A stretch of 64,000 nt of DNA from Polytrichum commune (GCA_950295325.1 OX485809.1:40517081-40581080); one strand, 5' to 3'; shown: positions 1-11,910, counted from the stretch's first letter. The notes: generated from the sequence alone by a model not told the origin. Program-made: numbers and translations.

Positions 1-949
1 GCGAGCGATGATTATGTGACGGGCAAGGGGCAGGACTTGGAGTGCGGGGACAAGAATTTCTTGAAAAACCTGGTGTGGATCCAAGACAATAGATACCCTC
101 GAGAGGCTTTGGCGGAGTGGGAGCGGCGGTATAAGGTGGACAATCAGTCGGCCGGGCAGAGAGAGAACCGGTGCCAAGACCTGACCAATCAGGTGTACAA
201 TCTGGTGGGTTTCTTCAGTGTGTTCCAAGGAGTGGTCCTGACGGCTGTGACGCAGCTCACGGGCTCCACCCAGCCTCCCAGGCCGCTCTGTGGGAAGGTC
301 TGGTTCCCTGTTCTTCTCTCAGGGCTTGCTGCCATCGCCACCAGCGTCGGCATCTGCCTCAAGTTTAAGGACCTCTACGAACAGAAACTGTTCTTGCGAA
401 GAGACAAGCTTGCGTGTAGGGTATGCTTCGAACGTCGCTTTCCATGTCGCAACTTTCTAAGAATAACTAATATTAATCAGTACTAAAAGCCGAAGCAGGG
501 AGCACTGATTCTATGGTACATAAATCATCTTGGATCAGGTTCATGATGGATGTAGGTGGAGGAGTGCGTAGCAGGTAGTTGGTGGCTACTCCAAAGTCAT
601 ATTCTCATACTGGCATGCATACTGGGTTGGTACGTAGGTGATAGTAGGATCTGAGGTTTTTGAACTCATGTTTAGTGCGCACTTAATGTTTCACAATTTA
701 CATGATCTGATGCAGAAATCCTTGACCAAAGCCGATAATCTACGGTGTGAGGGGATAAATTTCAACGTCCAGGAAGCCCCTGGTAAGACCCAAGAAGGGC
801 AAGAAAGGCAAGAGGCAGCAATAAGGGCAGAGGAGATCCTCAAGGCAGTGGTCGTCATCGGGGGAGTGCTAATATTTTCAGTGATTTTTGTTTTGTCATA
901 TTTTTCGATCTTGTGTGATAAGTGGGTCATTCCGGGCTGGAGCCCTTAG
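1..949 (+). CDS. Small multi-helix membrane protein, 5' partial, two exons visible (1-420, 716-949)
   Basis: The frame is open from base 1, so the true start lies outside the window; the GTG at 16 is only an internal codon. I splice 1-420 to 716-949 because AGG|GTATGC and TGCAG|AAATCC are good GT-AG sites and both fall on codon boundaries (phase 0). The 217 visible residues carry a charged N-terminal stretch with WERRYKVDNQSAGQRENRC, hydrophobic helices at about 66-86 and 100-120, a charged linker, and a third helix near 181-206. Unspliced, the first reading frame would end at 486 with an unrelated tail. It resembles, from memory, small uncharacterised membrane proteins of bryophytes and lycophytes; no biochemical role is assigned. 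It lies 130 bp upstream of the next small gene in the same orientation. Confidence 0.62.
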
Positions 950-1081
950 TAATTCGCCCCCAGTAATATTCAGTTGTAATACTAATAGTGAATGGTCAGG
1001 ACTTGCTTTTGTTTCGTTTCCTCGGTCTACGCTTTCTGTTAGATATTATAGGTAGTTGGACGGTCAGTGAGGTAGTTCATA

Positions 1082-1381
1082 ATGAGTTCCACAGTCACGG
1101 AGTTGAAAAATGAGACAGAGAGAAACATCCACGTCGCTATAGGATCAAAGGGAGGGGAATATCGAGAAACCAAGGTTCTTAGAAATGGAGAAACATACAA
1201 AATCAAATTCCGCCCAAAGGAGACGTATACTTCGTATTCTGTAGCTATGGATCCTTGTCCCGCAGAAGACCCAGTGCAAAAAATCAGACTCAGCTCTGAG
1301 GATTTGGAAAACTACAAGAAAGTAACTTTCTACATGGATTCAGATCGTAACTTGAAGCACAAGACTGAACCCAGGCTTTGA
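1082..1381 (+). CDS. 99-residue soluble protein of unknown function
   Basis: A single-exon ORF from ATG (A at -3) to TGA, 99 residues, rich in Lys, Glu and Thr, with no signal peptide or membrane segment. The body reads as alternating beta-type segments: HVAIGSKGGEYRETKVL, GETYKIKFRPKETYTSY and KKVTFYMDSDRNL. This suggests a small beta-sandwich; that is inference. It resembles, from memory, a small plant DUF family found mainly in seedless plants, but I cannot name it securely. Codon use and the absence of stops across a fairly GC-rich stretch argue that it is real. It follows the membrane-protein gene by 130 bp on the same strand, so the two could be one transcription neighbourhood. Confidence 0.6.
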   Translation: MSSTVTELKNETERNIHVAIGSKGGEYRETKVLRNGETYKIKFRPKETYTSYSVAMDPCPAEDPVQKIRLSSEDLENYKKVTFYMDSDRNLKHKTEPRL

Positions 1382-4300
1382 GGCTCGACATCAGCAACCT
1401 CTTTAACCAGGTCCCAATTTTAAACTTCATAGTCTTGCTTCCATATGTGCTTTGTAGCAGAAAATTACTTGTTGATATATAATTAATTCGATAATCTACA
1501 CATGTGACCTCTTTTATACGCAGCTATAATATCCTTGCCCAAACTTGTGCAGTGCAACTGACACCTTTGCGTTTCTAAAATGAACCTATCCAGTAATTAA
1601 CCCATGATCTAGTGATATCAAGCAAACTGGTCCGACCAAGCTTCAATCAATCACTTGTTTTGTTGGGATTTTGTTAAGTTTACAAGAGTGACATATTAAG
1701 AGAGTTGCGGTTTAATACAGAGACTAGAATCTGTTTTAGTTGATATCCAATGTAGCATTAATTAACTGCAATACTCTCAGTGATTTGTAGTGTAGTCAAT
1801 AAACTGCAGTCCACTAGCTTAATCAATTCATTTTTTTGCCAAAACATGAATGTTCTGTCTGGTAACAATTAGCTGTCAGACGTCACTAATGTGTAGATCG
1901 TCAGATTTGAAATTATTGGTCTTAATGTTGGCTGCAGAATATTGATGAAGATTTAGAGGCCAACAAGACTGCGCCAACAGCAGTGCCGTTAACAAACGAT
2001 AATGTTGCCATTGCCAATGCTGGTGCAAGTTGCAAGTTACATCTTTAAATGTGTGGTTGTGGGCCTGGGGTGGCAACTCCTAAATAATACGCAAGGGTGT
2101 GCAAATAATGATCGAGGTTGGACCTGATTATGGATAAGGGGGTTTCACTTAATTCATAAGAGGTCATATTGATGCATTGTATTCATGATTACAATTTGGA
2201 AAATTTCCACATCTTGTTCTGTTGTCTTTGTGATGATCTTATATGCTCCCCAAGCTTCGTACCTGTCCACCATTGTACAATGTATTTATATTATATTATA
2301 TGATTATGATTATGAATCATGGCTAGAATTTATGCAGTCCCTATATGTACAACCATGTTCTATGATTATTATTATTGTCCACTCATGACATAGTCTGAAA
2401 TATTACACAAGACTTCTATTAAGATATTGTTGGATTGATTTTCTTGTGTGTTGGGAAAATGAACACATAAATTTGAGAAATGTTGAGAATTGTTGGCATT
2501 ATATATGCAAGAAATCATAACAATTTTTTGACAACTTTCTTGTGTCATTACTCACTTCTCACCACTCACATGGTAGTATTCCCCCATGATGTAGTACATG
2601 GACAAGTAGGAACACCTAATGTCAATAGCTTGTCAACCGTTTGTGTCAAATAAGTTGCACGCATGTTGATCAATGCAAACAACACTTCAAAAATTATACA
2701 CAATATATTTTGACACAATAAATGCATATTTGTGAGATCAATAGTCCCTAAACACTACACTAAATATTAACATCAAATTCACTAATTTGAGATAAACACA
2801 TGATTTATAGATTATTTCATTTCTAAAACACTAATGTGTTACATAAAATATGGTAAAGGAACACGAGGATAATGCAAACTTCCACATCATATTAGTCATG
2901 GGATGAAAGATAATTTTCCTTCATATATAACACAAGGCAATGTTCTAGATAAAAGCAAGTACATTGTGTAAGTAAGCTACCATTAATGAACTACACATAA
3001 ATATTAATCTTGGATCTTAATCACCCGTTCTATATACATATGGAACAACTAAAACGAAATTTGTTTTTTTCGCTCTGCTTCATCTCCACATTTGTATATA
3101 TTTCTTCCTACGACTATATATCCAAGACACATACCCTTCTGTGCGTAGTGAACCCAAGAGGCGGGAACTATGTAAAATTGATTAGGATCTACTTGGCCAA
3201 GATTATTTTGGCAATATTAGCTCTAAAGATTTGTCTTGTTGTCGTGACACTCTCGTTCTTAGTCCCAAGCCATGTGCCTTGCTTTTAATGTATAAAGACA
3301 CTAACCCAATATCATTGTCAATCAAAATATGAAACACAAGACATGATACAATAAGTACATGAAAAATTTACAGTCTTAACAAAAGCAACCTCAAAACATA
3401 TGAACCCAAAATTCACAAATATGGAAAATGAGGTTTTCCCAAAACACATACATGAAAGGCCATTTCATTGGGAAGTGAAGTCATGTGTTCTTGTACTTGA
3501 AGATCCTCTTGTAGCTCCATCCCATGTCGCACATCATCTACACAAAACAACAATTCAAGCCTTTCATAGAGCCCACACAAACATCCTCGGCAGTGAAAAA
3601 GTACTAGATAAATTGGACAAAAGAGAATAGATGAACCATGTATCATAAATATGCCCTTCTACCTAATTGGTCATTAAACACCGTATTGGCCATCATGTCC
3701 CTAACCTCCAAACAACATGATGGTTTAGTCCGCCAACTACAAGCATACATTGGACAAGAATACAAAAGTGCAGCAATAGTTGGGCACTAAAGACCCCCTT
3801 TACAAATTATTGTATATGGCTATGTAACACTGAATAAACTTCTTCCATGTTGAGCATTTTCTCATGCTTTTGACACCATTATTTATTACCATGTTTCATC
3901 TTATAGGAGAAAACAATAATGTGTCATTTTTTCTCACATTTGAACATTTAATACTTGATCCAAGTGATGAAGCTTGATATTAATTTTATATCGTTGAGAT
4001 TGCCCCCATTGTTGATTACTCCAAAGAAAATCTAGAAGATAGAGTAGGTAATAGACTGCCTACATAAAATATTCACATATCAACATATTAAGAAGCCAAA
4101 CACATCTCCTCAAAGCAATCTTATTTTGCAACAGGTTCAATCCATTTCTATTGGAGGCTTCATTAAGCACCTTCCATATCCAATACATGAACATGCCACA
4201 AACAATGCTACAACTATACAACAATTTTGGGATATCAAAGAATTAGCAAATTTCTGGTACAAATATTTGATCTCACATTTTTTGTAGAATGTGAATCTCA

Positions 4301-4511
4301 ACAACCGCAAGAAAAGCAATAGTATTCCTATCACAAAAATCCACCCATAACATTATTCTTTGAGTGACCAGGTTGGGTGGGGTTGGACATATGTTAGTAA
4401 GGTGCTAGAATTATACCTTACGGATGCTTGTCAGTAAAATAAATTCAACTTGAAAAACAAATAAGATCCAGGTGAAACACTATCACAAAATATGATTAGA
4501 ATGGGATGGCC
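1382..4511. other. AT-rich gene-free stretch
   Basis: About 3.1 kb without a recognisable gene. Short ORFs at 2185, 3010 and 3400 have AT-driven composition and no family signature. No long tandem repeat or transposase remnant was recognised. Confidence 0.6.
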
Positions 4512-4512
4512 G

Positions 4513-4667
4513 ATAGCATAATATTACTTAGTTAATGAGTTGTGTTCATGGGGCCAATAGTAGATTCGAGAATAAAGACTCCGGATGCTACAATCCCATT
4601 GCTTCATACTCAATCTAAAGTCCGGACATCTAAATACAACTCATCAACTGAGTAATATTATGCAACT
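4513..4667. repeat. Fold-back (hairpin) element, about 155 bp
   Basis: GCATAATATTACTTAGTTAA at 4516 onward is the near-perfect inverse of the arm ending GAGTAATATTATGC at about 4664. Over about 34 bases the arms differ at roughly four positions, and weaker complementarity continues to the centre. This is the architecture of a fold-back MITE or a diverged inverted duplication. It lies just past the decayed 3' end of the ankyrin pseudogene. No clear target duplication was found. Confidence 0.6.
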
Positions 4668-4894
4668 TAATAATGTTATGCCCACAAGTGTTGGATAGAA
4701 TGTGAGCCCTTATTGTTGTCAAGAGTATTGTACAGGCATGACGTCATTTGATGCAGCAGCAAAGGATATAAGTACACATACTGTGCATAAAAGAAGAATC
4801 CCAAGAGTTGTATCCCAAGAGATAGTGAAACTGCTTTCCATGCACATTGCAAATCTTCAAGGAGACCTTCTTGAGGCATCAGAAGAGAAGGAGC

Positions 4895-5317
4895 TAAGGT
4901 AGAAATACCATAACCCATGAAAATAAGGTGATTCGCATTAAAGATATGGTCTTACAATTATGAGATAATTTTTAAGATAGACGAGAAGGATTCATGAAGA
5001 ATGCAAGTTGGCTCATATTTTTTGTCTTGTACAAAAAATTCTACAATTTTTCAGAGTGGAAAGTTGTCAAACCCCCTACTCGTTCACTAGCTTCTCCCTA
5101 CACTGAACACGGTAATCCGCATTTCCATACAAAACATCACCTAAACCGGTTAACTCATGAGTACATTAAACATGACTCCCATTGGCTTCACAAAGTGTAC
5201 ACGCATTGAAGTTGCCAACCTCGCCATGATTGGTTTTAGAAATGGCACTTCACTATTATGACAACGGTCTACTGCACGGGTAGAAGGTGGTTAACCGGTT
5301 TGGGTATTTCTACCTTA
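4895..5317. mobile_element. MITE with 15-bp perfect terminal inverted repeat and TA duplication, inserted in the ankyrin exon
   Basis: TAAGGTAGAAATACC at 4895-4909 is the exact reverse complement of GGTATTTCTACCTTA at 5303-5317, and imperfect pairing continues inward. Counting the outer TA on each side as target duplication (4895-4896 and 5316-5317), the element is 419 bp. Deleting the element plus one TA joins MFA-V-APSLLMPQEGLL in one frame of the ankyrin gene, so the insertion is precise and later than the gene. The TA target and short inverted repeats fit a Tc1/mariner-type (Stowaway-like) non-autonomous element, although the terminal sequence is not the usual Stowaway end. No transposase is inside. 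Confidence 0.82.
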
Positions 5318-6124
5318 CTGCAAACATTATCGATGCAGTAGCAACAGATAATGACAAACTATCACTAACCATAAAGACTCGGTCACTTGATGTCTTTGTT
5401 GCTTGAACAATGTCCAAATCTAACAAGTTTGATGGACCAGATCCATAAGCAAGAGGAGGTTGTAATGGACCCAAAATCGATGTGGTTGCAATTACAGCTG
5501 CGATAACAGCAATTGCATTCCCAGCTTGATTTAGACTACTTTTCGTGTCCGCAGTCTCACGTGCGATCCTATCGTGCCACCAAAGATGCTCATTATGAGA
5601 TGCCTCAGGTCCCGGGTCTGCAATCTTATTGTCATCATCCTTTTGCCATGTGTCAACACCAGTTTGTAACAACAAGTTGGTGCACCCTTGCTTGCCACTA
5701 TAACCTTTTGAATATCCCATGCCTCCAGCATTCAATTCGAAAAAATATGGGGAGTTTACTTCAGAGATCAATATGAGACGGTTGAATAGGACATCTGCAG
5801 ATGTGGGATCATATTGTTCTGCAATTATGTATGGATACCTTGATGGGATAGTTGCATCAGTGGCATAATGAAAAGCAGTTTCCTACTTCCAGTGATCACC
5901 AATGGATTGAAATTGTGATTGCCAAGAAACGATTTCAAGACCTCCGGATCACCAGATGCGGCAGCGTAGTGTAGGGCAGAAGAGTCTTCAGTATTCAAGT
6001 CCTCAATTTGATGTTCGGTGTTCATATACTTTCCAATATCGTAAATTGTATCAACCTGCACATAAACACAAAATTGAACAGGTGAAACTGTCTTACAAAT
6101 ATTGGACGCTCTTGTAGTGGACAT

Positions 6125-6660
6125 GGAGGCTCCTGGATTCTACAGAAAGATGGGCTTAAGGTTTAGGATTTAAGGTTTAAGTTTAGGGACTTTATAAAAA
6201 AGGGTTTTCCCCACCTGTTTTTGAAAATGAGATGGAAGAAGCTCAAAATGGCTTATCAAGAACTTCAACGGGACAAGTGCTGCAAAGGGAACCCTACTCT
6301 CCGCCCGCCGGTTTCTATACAACTTTCTAATCTTACTACCTACTCACTTCATAGAAACCTCAAACGGGTGGGATATTCAACGATTAAAATCTCTGCAAGA
6401 ACCTTAAAACAAGACCATCAGAGAGCCCCTCACTGATAGAAGAAAGGAGTATGCTAGAGTTGAAGGTTTTCATTCACGCTTGTTTCCTCACGAACTCAAT
6501 GTTTCTATCTATCTACCTAAAACAAGACAGCTGCATGGCTTAATTACATTTAATCACACTTAGTTTGAGTGTGTATGAATACTTTGTGAAAGTAGGTGGT
6601 GTTAACTAAAATATTTCAAAATAAACATACTAAAATAAAACACTAATTTTAGTTCCATCC
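6125..6660. other. Non-coding spacer inside the ankyrin locus
   Basis: It lies between recognisable ankyrin exons. Runs such as AAGGTTTAGGATTTAAGG near 6155 are degenerate telomere-like motifs, not an array. Probably intron plus insertions. Confidence 0.4.
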
Positions 6661-6662
6661 TA

Positions 6663-6885
6663 GAATGACAAAGACCCTTTCAATGATAAGTCACAAAAAT
6701 TATAATCTCAGTGCTAACGAGGGTTTTGTAATGTTTTTGACTTCCAAGTTAATTACATGCTTTATTGACGGTTTCACTTCGAAAAGGAAATCCCAATCAA
6801 TTGCTTATATACTCAATGGAAGTGACATATATATATTGGATTTTGGGCCTTGAAAATGAAGTGCACTCATACTGGAGGTATCCAA
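6663..6885 (+). repeat. Dispersed repeat R1, copy 1
   Basis: This segment (ATGACAAAGACCCTTTCAAT onward, through TTCCAAGTTAATTACATGC) aligns with 8819-9030 in the same orientation at perhaps 70-75 percent identity by eye. It abuts the truncated ankyrin exon ending near 6890, so it probably replaced or interrupted coding sequence. No ORF and no inverted ends. Confidence 0.6.
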
Positions 6886-8132
6886 TCATAGTGGAGGTAT
6901 CCAGAATTGGAGTCACATGATGGCCCTTTTCCATATAACCCAGCAATGTGGAGAGGGCTGGCACATGTTCCAGGTAATGTAGCATTTAGATTAACCCTCT
7001 CATCTTTCACACGTGTGTCAAGGTTCATGTTGAAATGAGAGACAGCCCCATGCAATGGAGTCCATCCCCTCGCATCAACAGCATTGATACACTCGGCATA
7101 AGAGGCTTCTTCCCTCGGCAACAATTTCAACACCAGCTCTAGGTTATAATTGTTCCTGTCATGTGTTGCAACATGTAAGGGAGTCCTTCCTCTTGCATCT
7201 TGAAGGCTGAAAAGATATTGCAAGAGATCAATGGGTCGCTGATCTGCCTGGCAGGCACAGTGATTTGAGACATCCCCTAATAACCAACTCCACGAATTCC
7301 TCACCTACTTTGATGACTGCTTCGGAAGATCCAACCCTCACACTTGGTGGTTGCAGATTTCTTAGGTCTTCACCTTTGAAAGTGTGGTGGAAGAGAAATA
7401 AGAATTCTCGGCCGGGTTGTGCAGTCGAGGGTAAGTCAAAGTTGTAGTCCACATCTGCATCATAAGTTCTCAATAACCGCTCAAAAATTATGCATGCCAA
7501 GCACCTTGTTCATAATCTCAGTCAAGGATGCTACTAACTTCTTATTTTGGCTGTTGGGACTCTCCATAGGAAGTAGTCTTCCTATCTCGCCACCGACATT
7601 ATGTAAGCAATTTGTGACCTCCCTTTTTCCAACAACATGCTTTGATAGCTGAAAAGCTGTAGCCTTACTTCTGCCATCCTTTGCTTCAAAAAGCTCCTTC
7701 AAACCATCACTGACCATCGACAAACATGCTATGTTCCCCAAATATGTCAATGACTTGATTCACTAGCTATAAGCATCCCTGAATGGCAGCTACATGTAAC
7801 ACTGTACGCGCTCTGGATCCTGTTAGTACCAGGAAATGGTGTTTTTTCAGTTTCCCCCAGATAGTGCATGAGTGTCTACAATCTCCTCTCTCCTATGCAC
7901 AAAACCATTCAGAGCCATCTACAGGTTCAATAAATTTTGTTGCTTTTCGCTTCAAAGGATTCTCTTTCAACTGAATCATGGGCCACTGACAATCTTCATC
8001 TTCTATGGCAGCACGAAACAGATCTAAGTCTTGAGAAGCCTCAACAAATACTGAAGTTCCAACAGATACTGGAATGGGTGGACACACATAAAGAACACAC
8101 AAAAACTTGTACGAAGGAACAACTATTGACAA

Positions 8133-8818
8133 GCTTAGAAAATCAAGTATGGTGTAGGGTTTAAGGTTTGGTAGTTAAGCTCGTGGATGTGATCACTATC
8201 AGGAGCCGCACCAAGTGCACAGGACAGATTAATCTAGCCAGAGGCATAGGAAAAGCAAGATAAGGGAAGTAAATTGTGAAGATGAGATTATTAAGGCACG
8301 ATGTGAAGAACCTGTGACAGAGAGTCGGATTATATTGAGCCTTGAGTACACAGAGCCTTTAATAAATTGAGGCGGAGATGCTCTCCTGCAAGTTGTTCAA
8401 GTCATTGAAAAACTTAGCGAAATTCTCAAACATGATAAGTTAAACTGCAAAGCCTTTTGGTCGCGCACACCTTTCTGTTAATTGTTCAAAATGAGAGCAT
8501 TTTTAGTATTCTGGCTACTGGAAGTAGGTGGGTAGAGCACTTTTGAAAACACAAACTCTTCCTACACCTAGCAACCCAATACTTCCAGGTCACACGGCGA
8601 ATAAGTAAAGGTCCAGGTGTATGGGCAGGTCTTTTAACTTGTGTTTTGAACCAAGAGCACAAGCATAGGTTTGAGGGTATCATATGAAACAGGGGGACAC
8701 TAAATCCCAAATATGCTAACATACGCTTAACTAGTTTGAATACTTGTGAAAGGTGAATGCATTGATTAAGCATATCATTTTGCATTCTATATTTAGACAT
8801 GTATTGTATCTTCGATTT
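8133..8818. other. No gene recognised
   Basis: Sequence upstream of the ankyrin pseudogene. The promoter and first exon should lie here, but I could not identify a start codon or TATA box with confidence. Confidence 0.4.
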
Positions 8819-9030
8819 TTAAATGACAAAGGTCCTTTCGAATGGTAAGTCACATAAAATATGACCTCATTGCTAATGAGGATTTTTCACATATTTAATT
8901 TCCAAATTAATTGCATGTTGTATTGACGGTAGTACTTCGGGAATGAAATGCCAATCAACTGCCTATTTACTAATTGGATGTGAACATATATGTTAGGTTA
9001 TGGGCTTTGAGGTTGAGGTGCATTCAACAT
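8819..9030 (+). repeat. Dispersed repeat R1, copy 2
   Basis: Second copy of the repeat at 6663-6885 (ATGACAAAGGTCCTTTCGAA onward), same orientation, with scattered substitutions and small indels. It ends in unrelated sequence. The family type is unknown. Confidence 0.6.
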
Positions 9031-9289
9031 GGGTTTTGTGGACAAGATGGCCTTCAAGAATGTAAGGGCAACATATTTTTTTGAAGTCAGGTGGGGCGGA
9101 CAACAACTTTTAGTTGAGTTCATGAAAAAATGATAAATGAAAATTCTTGGGTTGCCCAAGGGTTGTGGGTCACATGCCCTAGTCCCTTGTCTTAGCAGGA
9201 GGCCCCTCTTAAGAAAAGCTTGTTGGAAAGAGCCTAGCGTCCCTTGAAACAAGCAATTAGGGCAAGATGATTAACAAGATTTAATTGTG

Positions 9290-9545
9290 CATATAGTCAC
9301 TTTCCTCATGATTTGTAGAGCTCATATGAATATCCTATTCATTGTCAAAGTGAAGATTCTTTAAGTTATTAAATGATCATATATGCCCCTCCAATCATGT
9401 TGACTATTGCATCTAGAATGGTTAACAATTTTTAAACACATAGTCCAATCTCTTTTCAACACATGTTTTTTTGGTGTCCGTCCTTGGATTCACACTTAAG
9501 CATACACCACTCAACTATAGATGTTGGTTTTGGATCAAAGACCAA
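9290..9545 (-). repeat. Dispersed repeat R2, copy 1
   Basis: On the minus strand it reads ...AAGAGATTGGACTATG...GTCAACATGATTGG...ATATGATCATTTAAT...CTTCACTTTGACAATG. The same string of motifs, in order, occurs at 58175-58400 (+), and part of it at 61180-61300 (+) and 11440-11610 (-). No coding potential was seen. Confidence 0.6.
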
Positions 9546-9582
9546 TATTGAACCTCGAAATAACCAACTGATCAAAACATGC

Positions 9583-11172
9583 TGTCAGCCACAAACCCCC
9601 ACCCCATGCGTCGTAGTCCGGGTGAGAGCCGTGGCTCACATGTATTCAATTTACACGGCTCAATGCTAATTTAAACACATCACTTTATTCAATTGGCACA
9701 AGTCGTAGTATTGAAAAATACTCAGGCCCTATGGTCATCGCACTACACAATCACTTTTAAAAAAAAGCTCACATAGATCACACTTGAGGCTAAACCTCAC
9801 CCACGCTGGTCCTCCAAGTTAATGCCATTAGTTTAACAATGTGCACTTAAGCTTGGCCGGGACTACTTAATTCCTAACCCCTTCCTACAACTACCTAAGT
9901 CCTAACCCCCTCTGTGTCCATCCATCCGGTATGCCATCCCCTATTTCCCTCAGCTCCTCAAGTCAGTGCGGATGAGAAGGGTCCCTGGCCGTCAGCTCTT
10001 CAATTTGGTTGTCTTCCCTCCCCTACCGTTGGACTCCAGCATTGTATTCTATCGACCAGAGTGACCACGGAGCTGAGTTGCTCTTGTCCCCGAATCTGCA
10101 GTGGTAGAGTCAGTTGCTGGCCACGTCGGAATTTCCAGTCGCAGACTCAGGGATTGCTCCCCAGTACCTCACATGTTAGCACACCAAGCCAACGAAGCTG
10201 TTTTCCGAATGCTGCAGGTGAATCCACAAGCCGTCACAAATTTCCCACTCCCCCTGGATGCATTAACTGAATTCAGACTCGCCCACATTGACCTGCCAAT
10301 CCTTCACCTCCAATGCTCACAATTGGCCACCCAAATCTGAGATCACGTCCCCAAAGTGAGCTCCACTCTTTTATTAGTGTGAATCTGCTCATTCACATAC
10401 CGAAGTTGCCAAATCTTCAAATTTCAGCGCTCCCTACCTGCTGAACGGGTTTCCTTCACTTCTCTCCTCATTTTCTGGTCTGCATTGGCCTGTTAGTCCT
10501 CAGCTGTATCTATGTAACCCCCACCTCGATTCCAAACCCTTAGACACCCCGCGCTCCAGGGAGTTAATCAAAATTTTAGTTGTGCTTGGCACCCCGACGC
10601 CGAAGATCCTTCCTCTGAATTCAATCCGACCCTCCTCATTGGCTTCCTCCTAGATTCCGGCGCTAGTGTTCAGATCCAGACACCTTCCTTCAACCTGGCC
10701 ATCCACCTTCGCCGAGGAACCCCCTGCATCCTCGGTGACTAGTCGGTTCTCATCTACAGCCCCCAGGGAGCTAAGGCTTCCTCCCACCCTCACTGCATTT
10801 TTCTCACCTCCTGCCGCTGGAGCTCTCCCAACTCCAGCCTCCTATCCTTTCCTACCATAAAACAGAGAGAGCCACACCCCTTGGACTTCGAGGTCCAGAC
10901 CCCTCCTCATTGCACCGAATCCGGGTTTATCCTCTAAACCCTAGAATCACCCCTCCTTGTCTCGGCATACTCACTATTTGCTCCATCCTAAATCAATTAA
11001 CTAACATCCTAATTCTCTAGTTTAATCAAAAGCCCAAACTTAACCTATCTTTGATCTACGCTACCAACCTCACTCTTTTTATGTTTTTAGGTAATTGATG
11101 AAGGCTCAAAGGCTTAACTTAATTGGACCTTTTAACTTAAACACCCTTGTGAGCGCATAATTTGCGCTCACA
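9583..11172 (+). mobile_element. Solo LTR, family S, copy 1 (TSD CATGC)
   Basis: 1590 bp. It begins TGTCAGCCACAAACCCCCAC and ends TTTGCGCTCACA, giving the TG...CA ends of an LTR. CATGC lies immediately before (9578-9582) and immediately after (11173-11177), a perfect 5-bp target duplication. The first 60 bases (CCCCCACCCCATGCGTCGTAGTCCGGGTG, in two pieces with one small difference) recur at the start of the elements at 17973-19612 and 27735-30470. A CTCACTCTTTTTATG motif near the end is shared with the second copy. The interior is GC-rich with no pol-like ORF, so this is a recombined LTR without its internal region. Confidence 0.8.
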
Positions 11173-11439
11173 CATGCCAAGTGGTCACTCATTTTTGTGA
11201 TGAGCCTCCTACTAAGGTAGTTGGGCCTTATTTGGTTACTTATTTTTGTTTTGTTTTTGGCTATGTAACACTACTTGGATTTGCAAGCTTGAAATTATTG
11301 TGCATTTGGCCTAAAATAAATAATAAAAATAAAAATTGTGCATTTGTAAATATATATGCAGAATCCACGATGAACCCAAGAAAGTTTTGGAGTTGATCTC
11401 AAATCATTATGATTTATCAAAGTACATTGAAATTGAACC

Positions 11440-11610
11440 ATAAGGAAGGCCACCTAGGTCCTCCTTCCCCCAATTATGTTGACCATTGAACTTAAAATGG
11501 TAAACAAATTTTGAGCTCTTAGTCCAATCTCTTTCAAACACATGTCTTTTTGGAGTCCGTTCTTAAATATGCACCTAACCAACCACCACTCGAATATAGG
11601 TGTTCAATGA
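11440..11610 (-). repeat. Dispersed repeat R2, copy 2
   Basis: Shares TTAGTCCAATCTCTTT, ACACATG and TTTTTGG.GTCCGT.CTT with 9400-9500. It lies on the other side of the solo LTR, in the same orientation as copy 1. Confidence 0.6.
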
Positions 11611-11689
11611 AAATGAGGAGTTAAGTCAAACCCGCTCAGTACCTCAAGTTATTTAATCTTGCCGAGTTATTAGCATTGATTATAAAGTA

Positions 11690-11910
11690 GAATAGATGAA
11701 ACCATGGGTTTATGAGAATCAACACAAAGCTATCCAATTTTTCTTAATGCGTTAACTACCATACACAAAGAGTGGTATTAGGCTATTAAAATTTGACTTT
11801 TTAGCTTGCCCAACTAGGATGGGTGGGCCAAACTAGCCTTGCATAGGTTGATCCATGATTTAGAACAATGGGTCTCATGTGCATAACCTATTATGGGTTT
11901 TTAAATTCTT
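11690..11910 (+). repeat. Dispersed repeat R3, copy 1, with a possible primer-binding site
   Basis: The reverse complement of 63100-63350 aligns along this stretch: AACTACCATAC, AGTGGTAT.AG.CTATTAA, GACTTTTTA, GATGGGTG.GCCAAACTA and CTTGCATAGG all appear in order. The TGGTATTAGGC core resembles the initiator-Met primer-binding motif TGGTATCAGAGC, so this may be the LTR edge and leader of an old retroelement; that is inference. Confidence 0.55.

Larger units (their letters stand above)
4676..8132 (-). pseudogene. Ankyrin-repeat / PGG-type membrane protein pseudogene
   Basis: On the minus strand the fragments read in family order. An N-terminal stretch (SQDLDLFRAAIEDEDC) is followed by ankyrin-like repeats (RARTVLHVAAIQGC; DARGRTPLHVATHDRNN; DARGWTPLHGAVSH; CASPLHIAGLYGKG; EDSSALHYAAASGDPEVL). 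Then comes a membrane part with AGNAIAVIAAVIATTSILGP and a second helix ending ASIMFAV, as in plant ankyrin-PGG proteins. At least four frame changes break it: near 7735, 7500, 7275 and 5885. A MITE interrupts the membrane exon at 4895-5317, and a further shift follows in the last helix near 4795. An intron acceptor is credible at 6056 (TGCAG|GTTGATAC). Members of this family are linked to defence or salicylate responses, but this copy cannot encode a whole protein. Confidence 0.75.

Noticed and set aside
6150-6190. Interstitial telomere repeat (TTTAGGG-like words)
   Set aside because: Only scattered degenerate motifs, no tandem array.
9914-10340. Two overlapping ORFs in the first solo LTR
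   Set aside because: No pol or gag motif; they lie wholly within the LTR delimited by the CATGC duplication.
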